Shown: one piece after another, positions 18,056 through 30,334 of the stretch
Numbering within the stretch: the first letter of the stretch is position 1
How the letters are laid out: each line of letters begins with the position of its first letter
NCBI GenBank assembly: GCA_019843655.1
Contig: JACDQD010000009.1
Location: 25,348,161 to 25,412,160 of the forward strand
Origin: Lethocerus indicus
Taxonomy: Eukaryota; Arthropoda; Insecta; Hemiptera; Belostomatidae
Direction: 5' to 3'
DNA: 64,000 nt
Made by a program: the position numbers and the translations under genes
Notes under the pieces: model-generated
The model's database searches: none
Seen by the model: only the letters and a program-made list of their open reading frames with translations
Told to the model about the DNA's origin: nothing

Positions 18056-18875
18056 AATCCTCCGTCTCCCGACAGGACCTGCTTTACGCGAGGTCCTTGA
18101 TATTATCGGGCGAAAAACGTCCACTAAAGTAGACGTCTCGTGTCAAAACCGAATGACTATTGTAGTCAGAGTTAATTATTACTACGAATGGAGGAATCCT
18201 CCCCCTCTCAAGAGAAGTCCTGGAGTAAATGAGCCGTAAAAGGACCTCTTTTTTGAGCTCGTATCTCACGGTTGTTGTTGAGGTCGAATCTCTCCACCGT
18301 TTTCGGCCTTCGGAGGTTTTGTCCGCGGCCGTAGTCGGTAGATAAATTGACAATTATAATTGTTGTTGTTTCTGTCCGCTCGATAAACCTGGAGAGAGTT
18401 CCAGTCCCCTCCAACCCCTCCAACCCCTCCATCCCCTCCATCCATCCCTCCATCGGGCTTAATGTACTGCAAACATTAAGCCCCGGCCAACACTCCCCAC
18501 TATACTACAGCATACTGTACCACCTTTATAGCCCTTTTAGGCGCCCTTACAACCGGCCGAATATTAGCCAAGGGCTCTCTATATACTAGAAATGAATCCA
18601 ACTACCGATCCAATATATTCACCCGTATTCATTCGTCAGTAACGTTTTCGAGCAATATTTCAACGGTCAATATTTCGTTAAACGCTCACACGGCTTATCG
18701 GTAAGCCTTGAATGGACTGGAAATAAATTTTAATATTGTCCTGAGGCCGGAATTCGCTGGAATTATCCTGGAGTGAAACAGTTTTTTTAGGCGATTCAAT
18801 CCACCGTAACTCTCGAAATTGATCGGAATTCGTCATAAAACTGTTTGAGGTCAAAGGTGAACCAAGTTAGACTTT
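18056..18875. other. Intergenic sequence with a short pyrimidine-rich repeat
   Basis: CCCCTCCAA/CCCCTCCAT units at about 18,407-18,450. Otherwise no gene or recognised element. Confidence 0.4.
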
Positions 18876-18879
18876 TAAG

Positions 18880-20035
18880 TTTACCCGTTTTTTTTGTTTT
18901 TGGCCTGCGAGGGGTTTGGAATAACCCCGGTCTTTTTCTAGACCGGTTTCCGACAGCGGCGCTACTGAAGCGCTGAATGGCGCGCATTGATGAGCGACAA
19001 CAGATTTATTACTAGGCTATTTACAGGTGTTCGGCCGTCAATTTAGTACCTAGGTATACAAAAAAAAAATTTTTTTCTCCCCTACCATATTCCCAAAACT
19101 CTTCAGAAGAGACCGGTTTCGCGGCCGCTCGCCGTCTTCAGTAGCGCCGTGTGCCAGTCGCCGCAGTACTGACCGTAGGACTGGAAGTGACAGTGGGCAG
19201 TGAGGACGCCCAAGAAACGGTGACCGACGCACAGCGCTACTGAAGACGGCGAGCGGCCGCGAAACCGGTCTCTCAAATTCTCGATCGTATTTCGGTGATG
19301 GACTCCGTTTTTTATTCTATTTTTCGGTCGCAGCATTAAAATACCAACGTATACCGTAGGTTCGTGGCGTGTGTCTGTGTGTCTCCTCCCGGTGAGGTTC
19401 GGTCTTTTGCCAGAGACCGGTTTGGCGGCCGCTCGCCGTCTTCAGTAGCGCTGTGTTACTGTCACTTTGGACGTTTTCGGCCGTCCTTTCCCCTTCAACC
19501 CAAATCAGACAAACGTAATTATTCCCCAATAACGCAATATATATATATACAACTACTGAAGTCAGTTTGTCGCTACTGAAGACGGCGAGCGGCCGAAACC
19601 GGCCTCTGGCAAAAGACACCTACGGTTTGATATCGCTGTTTTTTGGTCTGCGAGGGGTTGGAATATACTGTAGGTTCGTGATGTTTCTGTCTCCTCCTCT
19701 CTCGCTGCCGGTTTGGTCTTTTGCTAGACCGGTTTTGCGGGCCGCTCGCCATCTTCAGTAGCGCTGTGTCAATCACTGTTAGCACTTTGGACGTTTTGTA
19801 CTCGACAGTACATGCAAAGTGACAGTGGTGGAGTGCAGTGAGGACGCCCAACAACATCCACAAGTGCCACAACAGTGACAGTAACACAGGGCGCTACTGA
19901 AGATGGCGAGCGGCCCATGAAACCGGTCTAGCAAAAGACCGAAACCTCAGCGAGAGAGGAGACAGAGAAACATATATCAAACGTAACCTAAACAGTATAT
20001 TCCAACCCCTCGCAGACCACAAAACAGGTGTATTA
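18880..20035. mobile_element. Cluster of foldback (hairpin) copies 5-8
   Basis: A partial copy lies at 18,880-18,985 and a compact hairpin at 19,109-19,274 (GCGGCCGCTCGCCGTCTTCA facing its inverse). A further copy lies at 19,355-19,625 and a near-complete one at 19,637-20,035. The last keeps part of a left tail (TTGGTCTGCGAGGGGTTGGA), the inverse of the usual right tail. This suggests the intact element has a tail on both sides and most copies lost one. Confidence 0.7.
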
Positions 20036-20117
20036 AATTCATTTCTAATATTTTACATTTCCCGCCCCTATTTCCTTATAATATTTCGCATCCGAAAGTT
20101 TAAACTTTGGTCGGTTG

Positions 20118-20198
20118 GGGAGAGAGAGAGAGAGAGAGAGATATAAAATCGAGACTGAAAGTTTTGATGGCTTTATTTGCGAATTGTTACACATCTAT

Positions 20199-20229
<31 letters not shown>

Positions 20230-20450
20230 TAGAATAATAGAGAAAGAGGGATAATACGGAAGAGGGTTGAAGAGAAGCGACGGGTGGGGGGGGGGAGGGA
20301 GGGTGGGAAATTTGAAAAGTGATTAAAGAACGATAGGAAATTGGTAAATTTACGGCGACATATACAATACAATTAATTGGGGGTGAGAGGGTGGTTGGAG
20401 GGAGGGTGGTTGGAGGGAGGGTTGGGGGTTTATGATATAATAAACACATT
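20118..20450. repeat. (GA)n microsatellites and a G-run cluster
   Basis: (GA)n at 20,120-20,140 and 20,201-20,229. At 20,282-20,307 GGG runs are separated by single bases (GGGTGGG...AGGGAGGGTGGG). At 20,381-20,430 GGTTGGAGGGAGGGT is repeated. No coding signal. Confidence 0.85.
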
Positions 20451-22062
20451 GTTACACTGTTATTCTCGAGTTAAGCGTCGCAAAAATTACGACAGAGTAC
20501 AATTTTGTACAGTCGAAATAACTTTGCTGTAATAATTGATTCTCACGGACACAGTTAATATATAAGAGAGAGTTTAAGAAAAAAATAAAATAAAAATTTG
20601 TACAAAGCCGGACAAAATATGTTCTCCAGCGTCTAACATAGTCAAAGTATAATAAAGGAAAGCCATTGATGAAAAAAAAAAAAAATTTTTTTTCGATGTA
20701 TATATTTCGTTTGTCTTCAACGTTTCCAATTGAAATTAAAACTGGTTTCCAATTCCTAATAAGTACATTTAATAAATTTCTCCTTCTTTTTTTTTTTTTT
20801 ATACAAAAGCTATCCATTTTTTGTTTCCACGTAATCATATTTTACATCTACATATAGTATTTATTTATATATATATAATCTTTCTCTTATTCTTTTAATT
20901 ACAACAATAAGTACAAATGTGCAAAATATCGTACCATTCGTACTGGGGTTTCCAAACTGATTGCAACTACTATGCAGCAGTCTTTGCCGAAACTCTGTAC
21001 AATTTTTAGTTAATAAAAAAAAAATAAAATAAAATAAAAACGGAGGAAATTAATATTTCGTTGGAATTTCGAAGACGGCACAGACGGGCCCCCCCCACCC
21101 TCCGATCACTAGGCCAATTTTCAGTTTAGCGTAGAAAATTTATATATCATTTCGATACATTTTACTGATTGGGGTTTGTTTTTTCAAGTCAAGAAAATTT
21201 CGTTCTGAGAAAGAAAAACACTGAGAAATAATCCGCTAATTTTTGCCAAAAATACTTTTTAATAAATTACGAACTGGGACTTCGAGGACGTCCGTGCCGT
21301 CGGGGCTTGCTCCGGGGCTGAATATCCGTTGTCCATATTCACCTTTATTTATTTATTTATATATATTTTCACACTCCGATAAAATACCATTCATCCGACA
21401 ATACGCTATAGAATAGTGTCACGTTAATTATTTTAAAAAAAAAAAAAAATTGAGCGCAACTTTTTCTATAAATGATCGCCTATCGCTTAACTGACGGCGT
21501 TTTCCAGGTTTTTTACCTTTATTCAATTTTCCGATCCTTAAGTCGGGCCAAAAAAAAATTTCTTAATAAAATCTATACGGGGAAACGCGCCAACGAAATA
21601 ACCGATAATATCAATCGAGATTCGACCGAAATTTTTTTTTTTTTTTTTATTTACACGTTGTTCCTTCACCGATACATATTCGGATACATGCAATATACAA
21701 CTTTTTTTTTCTTTTTTTTTTTTTACTGTACAAAGTTAAAGTTAATATTGCACAAAAAAAAGTGAAATTATAATACATTCCCGATTTGTAGGGAACGGCG
21801 ACGTCGAGTCCCGGCGTCCCGCGGGTTTATTACTATTTACACTGGTTATCGGGGTAATCGGTTTACACTTTACACCCCATCGTCCCTTTACACTCTTGTA
21901 CAGCCCCATCTTCAGTATCGCAGCTTCGATTTTTACACTGAGGCCTTAATCCAGTTTTTTTTTTGTTAGTGACTAGAAATTGTTAACCGCCCCCTCCCCC
22001 CCCGTAAAATGAATGTCTTTCCGGTACCGGAAGCCGGGGGTTTCAGACGGTCGGAGGGTGGA
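20451..22062 (-). other. Vsx 3' UTR/downstream region
   Basis: AT-rich, with many A and T tracts and no coding signal. On the minus strand AATAAA occurs at 21,831-21,826, about 230 bases after the stop, and as a cluster near 21,343-21,358. Either could end the Vsx transcript. Confidence 0.4.
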
Positions 22063-22460
22063 CTAATGGAGGCGGTACAGGTCAGTAGACCGGCGGGGAG
22101 GAGGTGTCCTGGTGGACGATGTTGGCGTTGGAATCCGGCTGTTGGAGGTTGTTGGGGCCGGCCATATACTCGCCGCCGCCCCGCCGCCGCCTCCGCCGCC
22201 CCCGCCGCCTCCGGCAAGGCCCAACAGCTTGGCCGAATGCTCCTGCGCTTTGGCCCTCAGGCAGGCTATCGAGTTGTTCCTGAACTGTTCCGGATCTTCG
22301 GATCCGCCCCCGCCGCCGCCGCCGCCCCCGCCGCCCCCGCTGCCGCTGCCGCCCCCCTCACCGCCCGAATCCTCTTCCTCCTTGTCGCTGGTCGTCGTCT
22401 GGCTGCACGTGTTGTCGTCCTTCAACTGGTCGGCGGCCTCCAGCGACTTCCTGTGCATTC
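22063..22460 (-). CDS. Vsx: Vsx homeobox gene, last exon (C-terminus with OAR-like motif)
   Basis: After the acceptor TCTGTTGCAG the exon completes a Gly codon and reads MHRKSLEAADQLKDDNTCSQ, the usual continuation of the CVC domain in Vsx/Chx10 proteins. An acidic/Ser and polyglycine stretch follows, then EQFRNNSIACLRAKAQEHSA, the OAR-like motif of this family. A second polyglycine tract and a Pro/Thr/Ser tail end at TAG (22,063-22,065). The two Gly tracts come from GGC/GGT repeats and may vary in length. Plus-strand ORFs here are shadows. Confidence 0.93.
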
Positions 22461-23379
22461 CTGCAACAGACGGCGATATATTTATATATTTATTTTACAG
22501 TGTCGTAAAAAAAAAGCGTCTAACGGTACGGCCGAGGGTGTCACGCGACGTCCCGATGGGGGCGGGGGGGGTGGGAAATCGAGAGAAAGATTACGAGGAG
22601 GATAACGACGGCAGAGATCGCTTGCAACCCCTACATCAGGTCTTAATGAAGACGCGTATATTCAAATTAGGATTTTATAGAGGGCGGGGGTTATTTAATG
22701 CCGGCGTGGAGGGGTGAATAAGAAGGGGTCCGAGAAGGGGATGATAAGTAGGTTCAGTGTGTGTCTGTAGGGGAGGGGGGCGGTGGGGTTGTGTGTTTTA
22801 ATCTGGGCCCAGTGACGGGGGTGGTGGGGGCGGTAGACTGGGGTGGAATTGGGGGTGCACAAACACACACACACACAGACATAAATACACAGACGGACAC
22901 ACACACGGTGACAATAAGAAGGGGCGGCCATATTGGGTAACGCCCACCAACCCCCCACCCCCGGTGAGGGGCGCTAATCATGATATGTCGCCCAACCCCT
23001 CAGACTACCACCACCACCACCAGTACCGCCGGTACCACTACTCCAGAAATTACTACTCTACTACCCCTCTGTTATCGAGTTAGCCACCTCCTAACTCTGA
23101 TATATGCGCCCCCACCAACCCTCTTACCCCTACAACCCTCTCCAACCCTCCTTGTTCTCCCTCGCCGCTGATTGTTTTCTGATATATGCTCCCCTCTCTC
23201 TCTCTCTCTCTCTCTCTCCCCCCGCCCCATAGAGGGGGTGTATTTTTTGCCCCCCCCCCCCTCCCCCGTTCCCGGTATTATTCAGACGCCGAGGGGTAAA
23301 CAAGTTTGTCCTCCCTCTAAGTATAATATAACGGGGGACCCTTTCACAAATTTCCGATTCCTTAACGGCCGGCCGAACG

Positions 23380-23555
23380 GCGCCATCCCAACAACCCCGC
23401 TCCAGCGTTGTACATATTTTCAAGTACCATTTAAGCCTCTATTCGACGTCTTCTTATACCGATTATTTCAGAAAGGACAACAAATAATTGGCGTACTTAA
23501 AAATATCGGTAGAAAGCCGCTTGTTGTTGCGAAATCCGCAATTATTTAGTTGCCA
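23380..23555. mobile_element. Mariner-like MITE fragment
   Basis: GCGTTGTACATATTTTCAAG near the left and GGCGTACTTAAAAATAT, then AATCCGCAATTATTTAGTTG, at the right. This is the same subterminal and terminal arrangement as at 4,423-5,186 and 46,145-46,515. Confidence 0.5.
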
Positions 23556-24299
23556 ATAAGGGAATGGGATATTAACGAACGGACAATGTATTTATATTGG
23601 GGCGAACAATTCGATAATATGCTGCGGATACTCCGGATACGAATTTTTGAAACGTTGAAAAATTTATTAAAATTTTAAACCATTAAAAAAAAAAAAAACG
23701 GTTAGTTGGGCGGTAGGGGTATAGAAATGTTCCCTTTTCGTTATCACACTTTAAATTCGACGCCCCCCCCCCCGGCCCAACATTCGAGTAAATAGACTGT
23801 TGAGCAGTTTAAAACTAATCTAATTTGGGCCACGATTAAACAGGCTACGAAAATTCTCCGTTGATTTGTACTTAATTCGGTTTTAATTCGGCCCCCCCGT
23901 AATTCGTTCCGTTTCTACGCCCCGCGTACAAAATGTATTTTCTCCCCCATTAGAGGGATTGTCGGCCCATTAAAAACGGCCGGAATTAAAAACCCAACTC
24001 GGTATATATCGGCAGTGGAGGGGCCGAAATTTAAATCGATAAAACATTTTCATTGAACGAGATATCTTCGAATAGGGCCGAATATAAAGGGCCGAACTGT
24101 GGGGCAAAAAAAATTGTTCAATACAACAACAAATAAATTCGGTGCTTATCGGGGTTTTATTAATGGACAATTTATCCTGGGGCCGACTGAATAAACACTT
24201 GTTACTAACTGCAGTAACAAAGTAATAAAAAAAAAGTGAACGCGCTATACCCTTAAATATATAGGTGTAAATGAAGTAAACGAAGTATTATTAATATTG

Positions 24300-25840
24300 A
24301 TATTGTTAAAAGTAAAATGGGAGGAAAATATTCGATCCAAGTCTTTGAAACTGTACAGAACTGTACGGATGAGTTCCGGTCTCTGAATAGAATAACTAAG
24401 AATTGGCTAACGTTATATTTTGAATCCCTTAAAGTCTTGGGGTTGAACTTTATCCGACCGATTGATTTAACTGTAAGCGACTGAACTTGACGAAGTATTG
24501 CTATCAGGATCATAAAAAACTGTGGATTACGGTCTTTGAAACTGTACAGAACTGTATGGATGAGTCCCGGTCTCTGAATAGAACCATTCGGTCTTTGAAA
24601 CTGTAAGAATGTATGGCCAACGAATATATTTCGGATCCCTTAAAGTCTCGGGGGTTGAACTTTATCCGACCGATTGATTTAACTGTAAGCGACTGAACTT
24701 GCCGAAGTACTTTGAACATTGCTATCGGGATCAGAACAAACTGTGGATTCCGGTCTTTGAAACTGTACAGAACTGTATGGATGAGTCCCGGTCTCTGAAT
24801 AGACCAACTAAGAATTGGCCAACGAATATATTTCTAACCCCTTAAAGTCTTGGGGTTGAACTTTATCCGACCGATTGATTTAACTGTAAGCGACCGAACT
24901 TGCCGAAGTACTTTGAACATTGCTATCGGGATCAGAACAGACTGTGGATTCCGGTCTTTGAAACTGTACAGAACTGTATGGATGAGTCCCGGTCTCTGAA
25001 TAGACCAACTAAGAATTGGCCAACGAATATATTTCGGATCCCTTAAAGTCTTGGGGTTGAACTTTATCCGACCGATTGATTTAACTGTAAGCGACTGAAC
25101 TTGCCGAAGTACTTTGAACATTGCTATCGGGATCAGAACAAACTGTGGATCCCGGTCTTTGAAACTGTACAGAACTGTATGGATGAGTCCCGGTCTCTGA
25201 ATAGACCAACTAAGAATTGGCCAACGAATATATTTCGGATCCCTTAAAGTCTCGGGGTTGAACTTTATCCGACCGATTGATTTAACTGTAAGCGACTGAA
25301 CTTGCCGAAGTACTTTGAACATTGCTATCGGGATCAGAACAGACTGTGGATTCCGGTCTTTGAAACTGTACAGAACTGTATGGATGAGTCCCGGTCTCTG
25401 AATAGACCAACTAAGAATTGGCTAACGAATATATTTCTGACCCCTTAAAGTCTCGGGGTTGAACTTTATCCGACCGATTGATTTAACTGTAAGCGACTGA
25501 ACTTGCCGAAGTACTTCGGCATCAGAACAAACTGTGGATTCCGGTCTTTGAAACTGTACAGAACTGTATGGATGAGTCCCGGTCTCTCAATAGACCAACT
25601 AAGAATTGGCTAACGAATATATTTCGGATCCCTTAAAGTCTCGGGGTTGAACTTTATCCGACCGATTGATTTAACTGTAAGCGACCGAACTTGCCGAAGT
25701 ACTTCGGCATCAGAACAAACTGTAGATTCCGGTCTTTGAAACTCTACAGAACTGTATGGATGAGTCCCGGTCTCTGAATAGACCGATTATTTAACTGTAA
25801 ACGACTGCACTTGCCGAAGTATTGCTATCGGGATCAGAAG
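24300..25840. repeat. 201-bp satellite array in Vsx intron
   Basis: About 7.5 units. CGGTCTTTGAAACTGTACAG starts near 24,751, 24,952, 25,153 and 25,354 (201 bp apart), then 25,542 and 25,730 (188 bp apart, because a 13-base piece around GAACATTGCTATC is missing). Units also carry GGATCCCTTAAAGTCTCGGG and TTTATCCGACCGATTGATTT. Since 201 is a multiple of three, a minus-strand frame stays open across 2.4 units (24,834-25,322). Confidence 0.9.
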
Positions 25841-28800
25841 AGATTGGGGGATGGGAAATATTTATGTATTGGGAAATATTTTAATTGCCCAATCTGTGGG
25901 GGGAATCAATAGACGACCGAAGGGGTTGACAGCACGTTCTATAAACGTTGGTACGTTTTAACAGTGGGCTTCTACAGTAGCACTGTTGTAGGGGTGGACC
26001 GGTTTATCGATTGAACAACGTATATATATATATATATATATATGCTCCATTAAATAAAGGGGGTTTAAGCCCCGAAAACCTCGGAAACCCCCAACTGTTT
26101 GTCGGCCAACAGAATTATCAATTTCGCGATTGCGGTCGTTGACTGAAACGCAGATTTCGGTATTCTGAAATTCTGAATTTCAAACCCCCAGATCGTGCCC
26201 CAAACGGACACCGTTTAACGTCGTTTAAACCGGGGGTTTTACGCCCAATCAATTATATCCTATGTCCTGTCCGACAATTGCAATCAATTAATCAATTTTA
26301 TCCATGACCGAAAATTTTTATTAAATTTTATTATTAGCCGACCCCCCCCTTCCTATCGAAGTTTCGAACTAATCAACGGGAAATGTTACAGTTCAAAGTT
26401 TAAAATCGTAACAAAACTTGGACTTTATGAAAAAAAGGATAATAACGTCCGTTTATTACCTCGAACTGTAGGTAATTTTCCGGAAAAAAATCCTCACAAC
26501 AAAAGTTCAATTGGAGACAATTTACTGATTATTGAATTTTTTAACGCACTCCAGACTCGGGACAATGGATAAATTTTAAAATTAGAATTTGTAGTTTAAA
26601 CAACTGGTGATTTTTGTCTAAACGTTTATTGGACCGCTAATAGTATTGAAATTAATATTGCTAATTATCTGCGATTGAATTGACTTGAAATTATAAACGG
26701 GGGTGGCGGGGGGGGTGGGGTGGGGGTGGCGTTGACGTTTTAATAATTATCAGGCTAATTAATTGCTGAGCGACGCTCCAGTTGTGTACAAAATTTCTAT
26801 TTTATTTTATTTTTTTATCAATTTTAATAAATTCATCTTTTCGAATATTCTCTTCGAATATCTTTGCACGTTGGGTCGGGTTTATATATCAGTCATAAAA
26901 ATTACGTATTTTAACACAACTCGGTTTTATTTCACAACGATTGTACAGCACTTGTTCAATTATCAACTTATTATTCTAATAATTATTTCAATTTAAAATT
27001 GGACATCTAAGAACAGATCTGATACAATTGTACAAATATTTTATAATCAACTTTGAGATCTAAGGATCTCGACAACTATATTACATACACAGCTCTACTA
27101 TAGATAAAATAGTCTATCTTTATTCGTACTGCAAGTCTATATATATATATATATACAAGAATATTTTATTGCTCGTAAATGATTTAAAATAGCTATAGGC
27201 CTTTTATTTGTTGGGCAATTTAATTTCGCTCAAAGCTTATCGACGGACAGTATTGCTTTTTGTGAGCAGCGAAAATAATATTTTCGTCCAAAAATAAATT
27301 CCGTATATGCAAATTAAACGCTTTCTCCGTTTTTTTTTTAAAAAAATTTATATTTTCGGGGATTTTCGTATTTTCAATACGGTAATAATAATACTTATTG
27401 CTACGGTTTAAGCACGCAGCATTTCTTTTCGCCGTTATCTTTCAAACTGACGGGCAATTTTTTTTTTTTTTAATTTTTATAATCAAAATTTTAATAAAAA
27501 AAAAAAAATTTTTTAAAAATAATAAATAACAATGAGGGCAGATATATCTATCGATGCTGCGAATTAACCGTGAGTGTCGCTCAGCCCTTTAGATCGGTTG
27601 GATTTGATCTGAAACAATTTGAAAACGACGATTGTACCATGTTTTCAATAATCCAGTTGGTAGTAAATTTATAAAAAAAAAAAAAATTAATTAAAAACCC
27701 TTCAGCCGTGCTCAAATAGCTAAATAGCGTTGAGGCAATTTCACGAACTTTATCATGCATTCTATTTTTTTTTCACTACTTTCCTTCGTTATGCAACGAT
27801 AATTTCAGCAATTAAAGGAATAATTTAAACGCAATATAAACAAACAGTTCTACAATCAGTTACAGATATTAAATCCGCCCTTTTAAGGATTTTTTTTAAG
27901 ACGATGTTAAGACGAGTATTCTTTAAAACGATCAACGATTTCAATACACACTCATTTTCAATGTTCCCTTTAAGCTGTCCCAAGGATTTTTTTGAATTTT
28001 TTTTAAAGCTTGATTCAAATCGACTGCCGAAATTTTGTTGACTTCATAAAATTGGGCCATAATTTCAATTTTTTTGACAACCCTTTAAAATTTTAAAAGT
28101 GACGCGTTTAGGCATAAGCGATTTTGGGGGGGTGAAAGTTTATAGGGGGTAAAGTTGAGGACGACCCGTTAAATAGGACTGTCCGTAAAAGGCCAACTTA
28201 TAAAGCGTTTTATTTCATTTTTTTTTCCGGTACAATTTCTCTGTTTACCGCGCTCCGGTATTTTAATTTTTTTTTTGTATAAATTTAATTTTACCTTCGT
28301 GTCACGGGGATCCCTCGGCCTCTCTTGTGTTAGTAAGACCTTAACATAGAGAACGACTCAGCGTTAGCCAATACACTAGGATATGTTTGGTGGGCGGTGG
28401 GATTGCGATTTTATTTACTTGTGGATTTTTTTATTTTTTTTTTTTATAAAAAATAAGCAATTCCGCAAAATTTATATTCAACTATAATCTATATTTATAA
28501 TCGAAAGCGTCCAAAGCTACGATAATACTAGACTGTTCGATATTCAATTTTCGTCCTACGAAAGTTATTAGTTTTGAAACTTTGAGACATTTCACTGAGG
28601 TAATTTTTAATAAATCGGTATTTTCACGTCGACCTCAGTTTTTGGGACAATCGCGTCAGCCGTCTAACCGTTACGTTGAATTGGTATAAAAATTAAAATT
28701 TTAAAACACCATTCAGTTCAGACAGTCGAGAAGAAATATTAACTGATGATTATTTTTAAAAAAAAAGAATTCGAGAAAATTAAGAATTATATAAAAATAT

Positions 28801-29332
28801 TCAGTCTTCAGGGGATGAAGAATAAGCAGGGAGAAAATATTGTACCAAAGGTACAACCGAAAAGTGCGAAATATTAAAACTTAATTCGGAGAAAAAATAT
28901 TCTTCAAATCCATTTCACGCGCACAAAATGTGCGATGAGCAATAAATTGTAATAAATTTATGTGTGTTGTTTTTAAAGAAATGTTTTCAGAATCGCATAA
29001 ATTATCTCTCCGAAGTGTTTTTAAAGATGTGTAAAATAAATTCGGTACATTTTATTATGTCGAATGGACTTGGGCACATTGAAATTTCATAACGTTAATC
29101 CGTTCGTCAATTTTGAAATTGGCCCCCAACTCAATTCCAAGATAAGAAAACGCGTTAATTATTAATAATTGCCAATATTTTAATAGGAACTTAACACACA
29201 TTACGTATCCTATACGTATATTTTTTAAAAATTCCACGGAAACGCAAATGCTTAAATATCTCGATTTCAATGATAAATTGACTTGGGCCACTTTCAAAAT
29301 AAAACGGCTCATATATATATATATATATATAT

Positions 29333-29455
29333 ATTTCGGCCGTTCGCCGTCTTCAGTAGCGGTGTCAGTCACTGTAGCGTCACCTTGAAAATCCCACCCT
29401 CCCATCAACCCCGAATATAAGACGAATTTATCCAAATAACATCAATGACAAGATA

Positions 29456-29527
<72 letters not shown>

Positions 29528-29570
29528 GCGCTACTGAAGACGGCGAGCGGCAGAAACCGGTCTGGGAGAA
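29333..29570. mobile_element. Foldback (hairpin) element copy 9 interrupted by (AT)n
   Basis: CCGTTCGCCGTCTTCAGTAG at the left faces GCGCTACTGAAGACGGCGAG at the right. A pure (AT)n/(TA)n tract of about 63 bp fills 29,459-29,521 between the arms, and a second (AT)n at 29,312-29,334 abuts the left arm. Confidence 0.7.
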
Positions 29571-30112
29571 AACGGGGAAACCTCGTTTTTTGGTACCACT
29601 TTCGGCTGGCCACAGAAACTGGGTACCAAGCCAATTTTCCGTTAATATATCGTCGGGAAAATTAGAAAAATTATAATTGTCGTCAGTCAATAAAAACGGG
29701 CCGAAACCGTTATTGAAGACAGTAGTGGGGGGGGGGGCGGGGACAAGAAACGGTATGAGAAAATTTTTCCCTCAAAATATCCCTCGAGGGTTTTCTGACG
29801 GGGTTTTTGTGTCGACGGAAGGGTCGATGTGTCCGTAAAGCGAATGGGAAAATTGGGACTTTGAACGGGGGGGGCGGGGGGGCTTTATCCAATTGGGAGT
29901 GCGACCAATTTTTGGGAATGCAATAAAAATTTTTTTTTTTAAATTCGGCTGTCCTACGGCTGTCTATATCCAACCCGGCGTCCGAACTATCAGCGTTGGC
30001 GAGTTGTAATACAGGCGTAAAATAAATAATTGGGGCCGATATATCGGCGGTATAATAATTTATTATTGTAACTGTATGTATATATATATATATGTGTAGG
30101 GGTTGTGCTCAC

Positions 30113-30287
30113 CGAGTAGCCAGGGCGCGACGCACTCGTTCTCTTTGGCGCTCTTCAGTATCGTCTCCGGCAGAGGCAGCGAGTGCCTGACCATGGCGCC
30201 GTAGAGGCCGTACTCGGCCATTATCGTGCTCCGGCCCCAACACTTTTCAGTTTTCCGCCATTTCGCCCTCCTGTTCTGGAACCAGAC
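30113..30287 (-). CDS. Vsx: Vsx homeobox gene, exon with end of homeodomain and CVC domain
   Basis: After the acceptor CTGTTTCAG the minus strand reads [18 protein letters not shown]: homeodomain positions 47-60 with Gln50, then the CVC domain [42 protein letters not shown]. The CVC domain next to a paired-like homeodomain defines Vsx1/Vsx2/ceh-10, transcription factors for retinal and interneuron fates. The intron before codon 47 is a common site in paired-like homeobox genes. The first 46 homeodomain residues were searched for toward higher coordinates and not seen. Confidence 0.95.
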
Positions 30288-30334
30288 CTGAAACAGGCGA
30301 GTGGGAAGAAAATCCCGTTTTAGGACTATCAATC

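Larger units (their letters stand above)
22461..30112 (-). other. Vsx intron (7.65 kb)
   Basis: Phase-1 intron (Gly codon split G|GA) between the CVC and C-terminal exons, donor GTGAGC at 30,112 and acceptor TTGCAG at 22,461. It contains (CT)n at 23,191-23,219, a mariner-type fragment at 23,380-23,555, the 201-bp satellite at 24,300-25,840, and AT-rich sequence from 25,850 to 29,330 with no recognisable element. A foldback copy at 29,333-29,570 is split by (AT)n. Confidence 0.85.

Noticed and set aside
22009..22717. Two long plus-strand ORFs (about 200 codons)
   Set aside because: Shadows of the Vsx last exon created by its GC-rich Gly repeats; the minus-strand reading matches Vsx precisely with correct splice sites.
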